DNA of 64,000 nt, taken from the NCBI GenBank assembly GCA_018267135.1, contig JAFDZA010000025.1, forward strand, positions 62,001 through 126,000. Direction: 5' to 3'. Source of the stretch: Bacteroidota bacterium (GTDB lineage Bacteria > Bacteroidota > Bacteroidia > Cytophagales > Cyclobacteriaceae). The translations under genes were made by a program, and so were the position numbers. The number at the start of each line of letters is the position of its first letter. The first letter of the stretch is position 1. This document shows positions 45,116-51,635 of this stretch, in pieces. The notes beneath the pieces are model-generated. The model searched no databases. It saw nothing but the letters and a program-made list of their open reading frames with translations, and had not been told where the DNA came from.

Positions 45116-46390
45116 TTAGGTGATTATCTCCACAGTAAACGAGGAACCCTGACCGGGCACTGACGTAACAAATATTTTCCCCTGAAGTTTATCGAGGGTT
45201 TCTTTTACGATATACAACCCCAGACCGGAGCCCTGCGATTTTTCTGATGCCCGGTAAAACATTTCAAAAATTTTAGGAAGGTGTGCCGGTTCTATACCTA
45301 TTCCGTTGTCTTCAATCGTAATGGTAAGTATGTTATTTGTTTGTTGAGCCACTACTTTTACCCACGGGTCGGGGCGGGAAGAGTTCCTGTATTTTAAAGC
45401 ATTGCCAATGAGGTTGGTTAAGATTACCTTCAGCCGAGCCCGGTCTGTACGCACGGATAAATCGGCTGGAATCGTGTACTGAATAAAAATATTTTCTGCT
45501 TCCGTGCTGTACTTCAATCCTGCGACACTTTCTTTTACCAACTCTAACAAGCTGAAAACTTCCAATCGCAATTCTTGCCGGGCATTGCGGGAATAGTCTA
45601 TGATTTCTTTAATGAAGGCATCCAAATCTTTTACGCGGACGCCCATCAGGTTAAGGCAGTATTTTACTTCTTCAAAATTCTGGGTTCGTTTAGCTATGTC
45701 AATCAGTCCAAGTAAAGAACTGAGCGGAGCACGCAAGTCGTGCGATGCACTGTACACAAAACGATCCAGTTCGCGGTTGGTTTTAATCAGCAGTTCGTTG
45801 TTCTTCCGTAATTCCTGCTCTATTTTATAATTGATGTTAATAGAAAAAATCATCAAGGCAAAGGCTACAGAAAAAGAAACTATAAAATTTGTAACGAAAC
45901 TAATTTGAATATAAACCGGAGTGTACGTTACGCGTGGAATCAGAGGAGGAAGATCTACATAGTACGCTATAAAAAATACCAGAATGGCCAGTGCTGAAAA
46001 AAACAGGCCTGTTTTTATTCGTTCATACCCTGAAAGAATCAGGGCAATCAGCATATAAATAATCAGGTAGCTGTTTACCCCGGTGTGGCTGGTATCATTA
46101 TCCACAAAAATATAGATCAAAAACAACAGGGTGGAAAAAAAGAGATAGTTGGCGGTACTAAATTTACCTTGGCGATTCAGCCAGAAAACCAACACAGAAA
46201 ATAGCACCAATAAAGTATAATAGATTAAACTGACCGTGATGCCGTTGGCCAAATCGATGCCAATATAAATGATGCCTACTGCCATCCCGATCAGGCACAA
46301 CTGCCCACGCAGCAAGGCCCGCCTATAGGTATTGGCCGATGTCATTTGATCTGTATTAGAAAGAAACCGATCGAATCTGCTCCGGTTCAT
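45116..46390 (-). CDS. membrane sensor histidine kinase
   Basis: A 424-residue kinase (start ATG 46390; an upstream ATG at 46486 would run across the divergent stress-protein promoter and start). Residues about 25-185 hold six hydrophobic segments; a coiled coil leads to the HisKA domain with phospho-His in VYSASHDLRAPLSSLLGLI, then N box TNLIGNALKYRN, G1 box EDNGIGIEP, F box and G2 box GSGLGLYIVKETL. No response regulator is adjacent. It converges with the PorP/SprF gene (2-base gap) and diverges from the universal stress gene over a 50-base region. Confidence 0.92.
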   Translation of the reverse strand: MNRSRFDRFLSNTDQMTSANTYRRALLRGQLCLIGMAVGIIYIGIDLANGITVSLIYYTLLVLFSVLVFWLNRQGKFSTANYLFFSTLLFLIYIFVDNDTSHTGVNSYLIIYMLIALILSGYERIKTGLFFSALAILVFFIAYYVDLPPLIPRVTYTPVYIQISFVTNFIVSFSVAFALMIFSININYKIEQELRKNNELLIKTNRELDRFVYSASHDLRAPLSSLLGLIDIAKRTQNFEEVKYCLNLMGVRVKDLDAFIKEIIDYSRNARQELRLEVFSLLELVKESVAGLKYSTEAENIFIQYTIPADLSVRTDRARLKVILTNLIGNALKYRNSSRPDPWVKVVAQQTNNILTITIEDNGIGIEPAHLPKIFEMFYRASEKSQGSGLGLYIVKETLDKLQGKIFVTSVPGQGSSFTVEIIT

Positions 46391-46396
46391 GCCTTG

Positions 46397-46404
46397 TAAA
46401 GATA
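46397..46404 (-). promoter_or_regulatory. possible -7 box of the sensor kinase gene
   Basis: Minus-strand TATCTTTA (seven of eight to TAnnTTTG), ending six bases before the kinase ATG. On the plus strand TATTTTCG at 46430..46437 is a comparable weak box just before the stress-protein GTG. Confidence 0.35.
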
Positions 46405-46440
46405 TTCTATAAAAATGAAAAGTACTTGCTATTTTCGGCT

Positions 46441-47298
46441 GTGAATTATCCGTTTCAGAAAATAGGTTTGGCAATTGCTTTTTCACCTACGGCACAAGCT
46501 ATGCTGATGGAGGCCAATCGGCTATGCCGGCTTTTTGCTTGCCCTCTTATTTTGGTACATGTTGGCCCGCACGGAAGCGAGGAAGAAAAAAAAATAAATG
46601 ATTTAATCGCGGCTGCGGCTGTTTCGGTGTCTTATAAAATTCGTTGGAGTGAGGGGAAGGTAGAACGCGAGTTGCTTCGGGCTTGCCATGAAGAACAAAT
46701 AGACCTGCTGATTGCCGGAGCCCTGAAACGCGAAAAGATGGTAAAGTACTATGTAGGAACTATTGCCCGGGCAATTATGCGAAAAGCCCGATGCTCCGTG
46801 CTGATGATTCATACGCCTTCGGTAAGCCCACAATCTTTTCAACAAATTGTGATCAATGCTGAAAACAGTCCATTCATTGAACGGGCTCTACGAGTAGGTT
46901 TCCAATTGGCCAAAATAGAAAATGCTTCCTGGGTACATATTGTGCGCGAACTGAAGTTGCTGGGATTAACGATGTCGGCTCACAGTCAGTTATCGGAGTC
47001 GGAATACAGCCTTCATAAGCAAGGGCTGCTGCGCGAAGAGTTTCAGGCTGTAGAGAAAATTTTAGAAAAAATCCCACACGCAGGAACGAAGGTTAATGTA
47101 AAAATCCTTTCCGGCAAATCGGGTTTCGAGCTTTGTAAATTTGTAGAGAAAAAAAAGGCCGACTTGCTGGTGGTGGGCGCTCCTCCACAGCAATATTCGT
47201 GGCTCGACCGTTTTTTTCCGCACGATTTGGAATATGTATTTGCCGATCTGCCTTGCCATTTGCTGGTCGTAAACAACCAATATCAGAACCATGGGTAA
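46441..47298 (+). CDS. tandem-domain universal stress protein
   Basis: A 285-residue cytoplasmic protein with two UspA-like domains. Domain 1 (about 1-125) has FQKIGLAIAFSPTAQAML, LLIAGALKREKMVKYYVGTIARAIMRKARCSVLMIH; domain 2 (about 130-280) has LLVVGAPPQQYSWLDRFFPHDLEYVFADLPCHLLVV. The nucleotide-binding Gly motif is only partly kept, so ATP binding is uncertain. The start is taken as GTG 46441. It overlaps the following antiporter gene by eight bases, which implies translational coupling and suggests that it regulates the transporter, as seen for some Usp-linked ion transporters (inference). Confidence 0.85.
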   Translation: MNYPFQKIGLAIAFSPTAQAMLMEANRLCRLFACPLILVHVGPHGSEEEKKINDLIAAAAVSVSYKIRWSEGKVERELLRACHEEQIDLLIAGALKREKMVKYYVGTIARAIMRKARCSVLMIHTPSVSPQSFQQIVINAENSPFIERALRVGFQLAKIENASWVHIVRELKLLGLTMSAHSQLSESEYSLHKQGLLREEFQAVEKILEKIPHAGTKVNVKILSGKSGFELCKFVEKKKADLLVVGAPPQQYSWLDRFFPHDLEYVFADLPCHLLVVNNQYQNHG

Positions 47299-48520
47299 AC
47301 TGGCTCACAGTGATGTAGTGCACTTGCTCGTTCAGCTCAGCATCATGCTGTTTGCGGGAAGAATTTTTGCCGAAGTGGCCAGAAAACTGAAGCAGCCAGC
47401 CGTGGTGGGCGAAATATTTGCCGGCATTTTATTGGGCCCTACTGTTTTGGGTACGATTAACCCCGAGTGGTTCTTACATCTGTTTCCACCTCAGAGTTCC
47501 TCTTCTGTGGTGCTTACCGGTTTTGTGCAAGTAGCCGTAGTGATGCTCCTCTTTATTGGCGGATTGGAAGTAGATCTGCACATTGTTCTTCAGCAGGGAA
47601 AAAAGGCAATACTAACCAGTTTAATCGGTATTAGTTTTCCTTTTCTCATTGGTTTTTCGTTTCCTTATTTTTTCCCTGATTTTTTTGGAATTGCCGACCG
47701 GCAACAACACTTAGTCTTTGCCTTGTTTATGGGTACGGCCATGGCTATTACGGCTTTGCCCGTTATCGTCCGTATTCTTATGGATTTGAACCTGTTCAAA
47801 ACAAGAATGGGTTTACTGGTTGTCACTTCAGCGATGATTGACGACACCGTAGGGTGGATGATTTTTTCCGTAATCCTGGGTATGATTGGCAAGGGACACA
47901 CCACCTCACTATGGTCAACCATAAGTCTGACGGTTGTCTTTGTGGTGCTGATGCTTACGCTGGGAAGAGGCTTACTAAACAGGCTATTGCCCTGGGCTAA
48001 CAAAAAGCTGGCCTGGCCCGGAGGGGTGCTTTCGCTGGCGCTCGCTTTGTGTTTTTTAGGTGCCGCTTTTACAGAATACATTGGGCTGCATGCCGTGTTT
48101 GGGGCTTTCATCATAGGCATTGCGCTGGGCGACTCAGAACACTTTAGCGAGCGGGCCAAAGAAATTGTGCATCAGTTCATCAATAATATTTTTGCTCCTT
48201 TGTTTTTTGTTTCGATCGGGCTGCGGGTCAATTTTATTTCTAATTTCGATTGGCAGCTTACACTGAGCATCATCATTATTGCTTTTATAGGAAAAATTAT
48301 TGGCAGTGGGCTCGGTACGCGCATGGGCGGATTTTCCTGGCGCGAGTCGCTGGCAGCCGGCTGCGGCATGAATGCCCGCGGGGCTATGGAAATTATTCTT
48401 GGCCTGGTGGCGCTTGAAAACGGATTGATCAATGAACGGGTATTTGTTTCGCTGGTAATTATGGCGCTGGTTACCAGCATGAGCAGTGGGCCACTAATGA
48501 AGCGAATGCTGCAAAAGTAA
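47291..48520 (+). CDS. cation/proton antiporter (CPA2/Na-H exchanger family)
   Basis: A 409-residue inner-membrane exchanger with about 12 helices. Motifs include EVARKLKQPAVVGEIFAGILLGPTVLG at the N-terminus, the core ion-binding Asp pair in TSAMIDDTVGWMIFSVI (about residue 180), and SWRESLAAGCGMNARGAMEIILGLVALENGLI. The Asp-Asp pair is typical of electrogenic members. There is no C-terminal nucleotide-binding (RCK/TrkA-N) domain. Its 5' end overlaps the tandem universal stress gene; the last 50 bases overlap the 3' end of an opposite-strand small membrane protein. Confidence 0.92.
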   Translation: MGKLAHSDVVHLLVQLSIMLFAGRIFAEVARKLKQPAVVGEIFAGILLGPTVLGTINPEWFLHLFPPQSSSSVVLTGFVQVAVVMLLFIGGLEVDLHIVLQQGKKAILTSLIGISFPFLIGFSFPYFFPDFFGIADRQQHLVFALFMGTAMAITALPVIVRILMDLNLFKTRMGLLVVTSAMIDDTVGWMIFSVILGMIGKGHTTSLWSTISLTVVFVVLMLTLGRGLLNRLLPWANKKLAWPGGVLSLALALCFLGAAFTEYIGLHAVFGAFIIGIALGDSEHFSERAKEIVHQFINNIFAPLFFVSIGLRVNFISNFDWQLTLSIIIIAFIGKIIGSGLGTRMGGFSWRESLAAGCGMNARGAMEIILGLVALENGLINERVFVSLVIMALVTSMSSGPLMKRMLQK

Positions 48521-48794
48521 TTGGCCGGCAAGCTCTGTCAGTTGTTTTCGCAAAAGAAACTTTGGGTAGTTTTTTTTCTCGGTCATGCTCCAGTTTCACC
48601 ACCCAGTAGGAGAGAATCAGTAATAACAACGTTACCATAATAGCTACTATAAACGAATAGATAATAAACCGCTTGGTCCATTTTCTTTTTTTATCGCGTT
48701 CGTATTGTTTTAAGAGCGAAGCATAGTTACGGTGGCGGTGCAGCATCGCCTCATCAAGTAATTGTTTCCGTATTTTTACTTCACTCTTGGCCAT
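48471..48794 (-). CDS. small one-pass membrane protein downstream of sigma factor
   Basis: A 107-residue protein I do not recognise. It has a basic cytoplasmic-looking N-terminus (KIRKQLLDEAMLHRHRNYASLLKQYERDKKRK), one membrane helix (IIYSFIVAIMVTLLLLILSYWVV, about 45-66) and a short tail ending LVAHCSCW. It overlaps the preceding sigma gene by 14 bases, so it is probably translationally coupled to it, and its position fits an anti-sigma or tether role, though no zinc or anti-sigma motif is visible. Its last 50 bases overlap the end of the antiporter gene on the other strand. Confidence 0.65.
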   Translation of the reverse strand: MAKSEVKIRKQLLDEAMLHRHRNYASLLKQYERDKKRKWTKRFIIYSFIVAIMVTLLLLILSYWVVKLEHDREKKLPKVSFAKTTDRACRPITFAAFASLVAHCSCW

Positions 48795-49344
48795 GTTGGG
48801 TTTTTACTTTAAAAAGTTTACGCAACTTATCCAGTGCCCGGTAGGTGCGCATCTTGGCACCGCTTTCGGTAATCTCGAGGATAAATGCAATTTCTTTAAA
48901 ATCCTTGTCTTCAAAAAAGCGCAGGTGCAGCACGTCCAGCATTTCGGCAGGTAGTTCTTTCATAAACTGCATAACCTGCTCAGCCCGTTCTTCGGAATAG
49001 TCTTCTTCTTGTTGCAGAAATATCTCCCGTAGCTGTACTTCTTCCAGGCTGAAAATTTTTTGTGCCTTCGCTTTTCGATAATATTTGTTTACTTCATTCG
49101 AGGCGATGCGGTATAGCCAGGCCGAGAAGGGGAGCCCGCGATATTCAAACCGTTGTATGTTATTGAGGGCCGATAAAAAAGTTTGCGAACAAAGGTCGGC
49201 CGCCAGGTCTTCGCTGTCGGTTTGATTATAGATGTACCGGAAAATACGGGTGAAGTATTTTTCATAGATCGCAGCAAAAACTGAAAGGTCTTTTTTTGAC
49301 CGGTCAATCAGTTCGTATTCGCTTCTGATCTCTTCAGGCGTCAT
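48781..49344 (-). CDS. ECF-type RNA polymerase sigma factor
   Basis: A 187-residue sigma-70 family factor of the extracytoplasmic-function size class. Region 2 is FAAIYEKYFTRIFRYIYNQTDSEDLAADLCSQTFLSALNNI followed by GLPFSAWLYRIASNEVNKYYR; region 4 is LPAEMLDVLHLRFFEDKDFKEIAFILEITESGAKMRTYRALDKLRKLF with a helix-turn-helix. Region 3 is absent, as expected. It is co-transcribed with the small membrane protein gene that overlaps its 3' end. Regulon and signal unknown. Confidence 0.92.
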   Translation of the reverse strand: MTPEEIRSEYELIDRSKKDLSVFAAIYEKYFTRIFRYIYNQTDSEDLAADLCSQTFLSALNNIQRFEYRGLPFSAWLYRIASNEVNKYYRKAKAQKIFSLEEVQLREIFLQQEEDYSEERAEQVMQFMKELPAEMLDVLHLRFFEDKDFKEIAFILEITESGAKMRTYRALDKLRKLFKVKTQHGQE

Positions 49345-49391
49345 ACAATGAAGGTAATTAACCTCCAGTTAAATTCATATATCTTGCCGCC

Positions 49392-49598
49392 ATGAAAGGA
49401 CTTGCGTTCAGTTCGCTTCGGGTAGGGAAAAAATATCGGCTTATCAACTTTGATGAGTCTTGCGAATTTCTGGTTGAGCGCATGGTTGGTAAAGATGATT
49501 TTGAAATAAAAGATTTGAATAATTTAGAACGTTGCCGCCTGAAAGACCTCTTCAAATTTGGGAAAGGAAAAGATTTTGAGATCCGGGAAATAGATTAG
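49392..49598 (+). CDS. small conserved-looking protein of unknown function
   Basis: A 68-residue soluble protein with balanced charges and no membrane segment: KGLAFSSLRVGKKYRLINFDE then VERMVGKDDFEIKDLNNLERCRLKDLFKFGKGKDFEIREID. The order of hydrophobic and charged residues suggests a small beta-barrel, but no family is recognised. Support comes from a clean start 47 bases after the divergent sigma gene and a strong hairpin directly after the stop. Moderately confident that it is real. Confidence 0.6.
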   Translation: MKGLAFSSLRVGKKYRLINFDESCEFLVERMVGKDDFEIKDLNNLERCRLKDLFKFGKGKDFEIREID

Positions 49599-49599
49599 A

Positions 49600-49635
49600 A
49601 AAGGTTTGGGGAAGCGTACACTTCTCCAAACCTTT
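49600..49635. terminator. terminator-like hairpin between convergent genes
   Basis: AAAGGTTTGGGGAAG (49600-49614), a six-base loop and CTTCTCCAAACCTTT (49621-49635): 15 bp with one G-T pair. There is no long T-run, but A-rich and T-rich ends on the two sides suit transcription from either direction: it separates the 68-aa gene from the DUF4139 gene. Confidence 0.6.
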
Positions 49636-49641
49636 CGGCTA

Positions 49642-51261
49642 CTACAGCCCGTCTACTTGTTTGTCTTTAGGGTACTTTATTTCGTACTTAAAAACAATTT
49701 TTTTGGTTTCATTGGGTTGTAATAGTAAATCCCAGATAAGTTTGCCTGTATCTTTATTGTATTTAGCGTTGGCCAGATCAAGGGCGGTTACTTCAATCTG
49801 GTTGTTTTGCGAAACCGGAATCTGGTCTTCCAATGAAATTTTTACGGCCTCCGATTTTGTGTTGCGCACCGACAATTCCCAGGCATACATTTCTTTTTGG
49901 TTAGCTCCGATAAACTTGCGTGCGGTTTGTTCTTTCTGTTTTTCGCGTTTTACGATAATCCGTTTATCGCGGCCAAGCGAAAGCGATAAGGTATCTTTTA
50001 CCGAGTGGGAATCAATTTGAGATTTACCCGTAAACGTTCCTTCAAAAAATATATTTGCTTCGCCCGGCAATAAGCTCAACTCTTCCCACCCGGTGGCCTG
50101 AGCCAACAAAAAGGCATCGTTGTCTAACTTCGGTACGGATGAGTATTGGTAAGATGCTTTCAGTTCGTAGTTGCGGATATCTACCAGCGTGGGTTTGTTA
50201 CTCGACAGAATCGAGTATGGCAAGGCAATGTCAAACTCTGTATTGAGTTGCGTTTGAACGGTGGAAACATAATCGGCCATAACCGGAGCCGGTTGTTCTG
50301 ATTCGGCATCTGATTCTTTTAGTTTTTTATAATTCCTTTCGCCTTGTATTTGTACTCCGGCCACTCTTCCCTGAAGTGCTCCATAACTTGCTACAGGCGC
50401 TGGTTTATAAAAATTCAAATACCAGGCAAACAACTCGGGCTTGAGGCCGCTTTGGGTTGGGTTGGCAGTAGATAATTTCAATTTTACGTTCTTCCAATCT
50501 TCCCCGGTGCTTTGAAACACGTTGGCTTTATAGCTGAGTTGGATAGGATTTTTGGTGTTGATAGCACGGATATCGTATTGGGGTACCCATCCGGCATTGC
50601 CCACTACATAGCTCACTTGCAGTTCGGCCGGAGTAGATGTCTCGGCCGAAACACTAATTATAATTTCGCTGGTGTTTCGTAAGTATAATTCGTTTTGCGA
50701 GTTGATCTGGCTCTGAAGCCGGGTTATTTGTTCGTTTAATTTTTTTATTTTGCTATCTTCCTTCATGCGCTGAGAGGCGATGTCGCCCAGGCGTACCCGG
50801 TAAAAATCAGCCATGGTCTTGAGTTCGTTAACGGTCAGGTTTTGATTGGCTCCGCCAATTTTCTGATTGCTCACCAGCAGCTGCTCTTCTTTGTTCAATA
50901 TTTCTTTTTGGCTTTGCTCAACCAGCACTTGCTTTTGCAAGCCTTCTAAGGAGTCCTTCATTTGCCTTAGTTCTTTGGGGAGAGCTACATCCGAAAGGTA
51001 GTTTTGCTGATGACTTGTACCCAGAATAATAAAACTTCCCCGGCCCGACACTTGTATGCTGTTGGGATCGAGCCGTGCGGTTAGTCCATTTACTACTATA
51101 TTGGTTTTTCCGGCCGGCAAAGTTGTTTTTACCTCGCGCAGTACCTGAGCACGATTGAGAAAAACCGTAACCTCGGTAATTTTAGAATTTGTATTTTGAG
51201 AGGGTTGAGCCGTGGCCGTTATACTGGCGGCTACTATCAGCAAGATTAGATTAGTCTTCAT
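49642..51261 (-). CDS. DUF4139 / mucoidy-inhibitor (MuiA)-like protein
   Basis: A 539-residue exported protein. The signal peptide is MKTNLILLIVAASITATAQ, so the ATG at 51261 is chosen over a frame that opens at 51486 and would cross the promoter. Residues about 25-125 are the N-terminal DUF4140-type domain (ITEVTVFLNRAQVLREVKTTLPAGKTNIVVNGL); a coiled coil follows (about 125-210); then the DUF4139 domain (about 215-530) with ELQVSYVVGNAGWVPQYDIRAI and GKLIWDLLLQPNETKKIVFKYEIKYPKDK. Inside it a short segment reads GALQGRVAGVQIQG, which looks like the plug motif of SusC-type receptors. Function unknown. Confidence 0.88.
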   Translation of the reverse strand: MKTNLILLIVAASITATAQPSQNTNSKITEVTVFLNRAQVLREVKTTLPAGKTNIVVNGLTARLDPNSIQVSGRGSFIILGTSHQQNYLSDVALPKELRQMKDSLEGLQKQVLVEQSQKEILNKEEQLLVSNQKIGGANQNLTVNELKTMADFYRVRLGDIASQRMKEDSKIKKLNEQITRLQSQINSQNELYLRNTSEIIISVSAETSTPAELQVSYVVGNAGWVPQYDIRAINTKNPIQLSYKANVFQSTGEDWKNVKLKLSTANPTQSGLKPELFAWYLNFYKPAPVASYGALQGRVAGVQIQGERNYKKLKESDAESEQPAPVMADYVSTVQTQLNTEFDIALPYSILSSNKPTLVDIRNYELKASYQYSSVPKLDNDAFLLAQATGWEELSLLPGEANIFFEGTFTGKSQIDSHSVKDTLSLSLGRDKRIIVKREKQKEQTARKFIGANQKEMYAWELSVRNTKSEAVKISLEDQIPVSQNNQIEVTALDLANAKYNKDTGKLIWDLLLQPNETKKIVFKYEIKYPKDKQVDGL

Positions 51262-51308
51262 AATTTTTTTTAATGTCAGGATGCTCCCATCGTTTGTTTT
51301 CCATAAAT

Positions 51309-51335
51309 CAAAGGTAGAATTTTTTACCCTTACAA
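51309..51335 (-). promoter_or_regulatory. promoter of the DUF4139 gene
   Basis: Minus-strand TTG (51335-51333), 16-base spacer and TACCTTTG (51316-51309), an exact -7 match. The ATG lies 47 bases downstream. Confidence 0.7.
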
Positions 51336-51362
51336 GTGTTAATCCGGTGGGGAAGGAAACGA

Positions 51363-51390
51363 TTGCGCTCCCCCTCAAAAAATATTTTTG
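51363..51390 (+). promoter_or_regulatory. thr operon promoter
   Basis: TTG at 51363-51365, 17-base spacer and TATTTTTG at 51383-51390. Predicted start of transcription near 51395, giving about 240 bases of leader before thrA with the leader peptide in the middle. Confidence 0.7.
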
Positions 51391-51493
51391 CCTGTATCCT
51401 TTGCAGAATAGATTCTCTTTAATTTCTTCGCTGCGGCAAATGCAACAAACACAAACCATATTGGCTTCCTCTTTGCACACTGCCACTCAGATT

Positions 51494-51544
51494 ATGAGCA
51501 CGGCTATCATTGCCTTTATTACCATTACCATCATTACGGGGTAA
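51494..51544 (+). CDS. thr operon leader peptide
   Basis: ATG to TAA encodes MSTAIIAFITITIITG, 16 residues of which six are Ile and four Thr. It lies about 100 bases after the predicted transcription start and 91 bases before the thrA ATG. Run-on Thr/Ile codons ahead of thrABC are the signature of the E. coli thrL attenuation peptide, so this is probably its functional equivalent: ribosome stalling when Thr-tRNA or Ile-tRNA is scarce would favour expression. Short pairings follow: ACGGG with CCCGT around the stop codon (51536-51549) and TTGTTTC with GAAACAA (51580-51596). I do not see a classic stem with a T-run, so the switch mechanism is not proven. Confidence 0.7.
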   Translation: MSTAIIAFITITIITG

Positions 51545-51635
51545 CCCGTTATTATCACCATATCCCCCCTACCATCGTATTGTTTCCAGGAAACAACCGA
51601 GGAGCATTTACTTTTCAATTTCTACTTTATATCCA

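Noticed and set aside
46391..46486. Longer N-terminus of the sensor kinase from ATG 46486
   Set aside because: It would overlap the start of the divergent universal stress gene and run through its promoter; the ATG at 46390 is better placed.
51262..51486. Cys-rich N-terminal extension of the DUF4139 protein
   Set aside because: It would precede the signal peptide and cross the -7 promoter box at 51309-51316.
51510..51635. Extended N-terminus of ThrA from the TTG at 51510
   Set aside because: The kinase core starts at ATG 51636 and the upstream residues (Pro/Leu-rich) are the leader region read in another frame from the Thr/Ile peptide.
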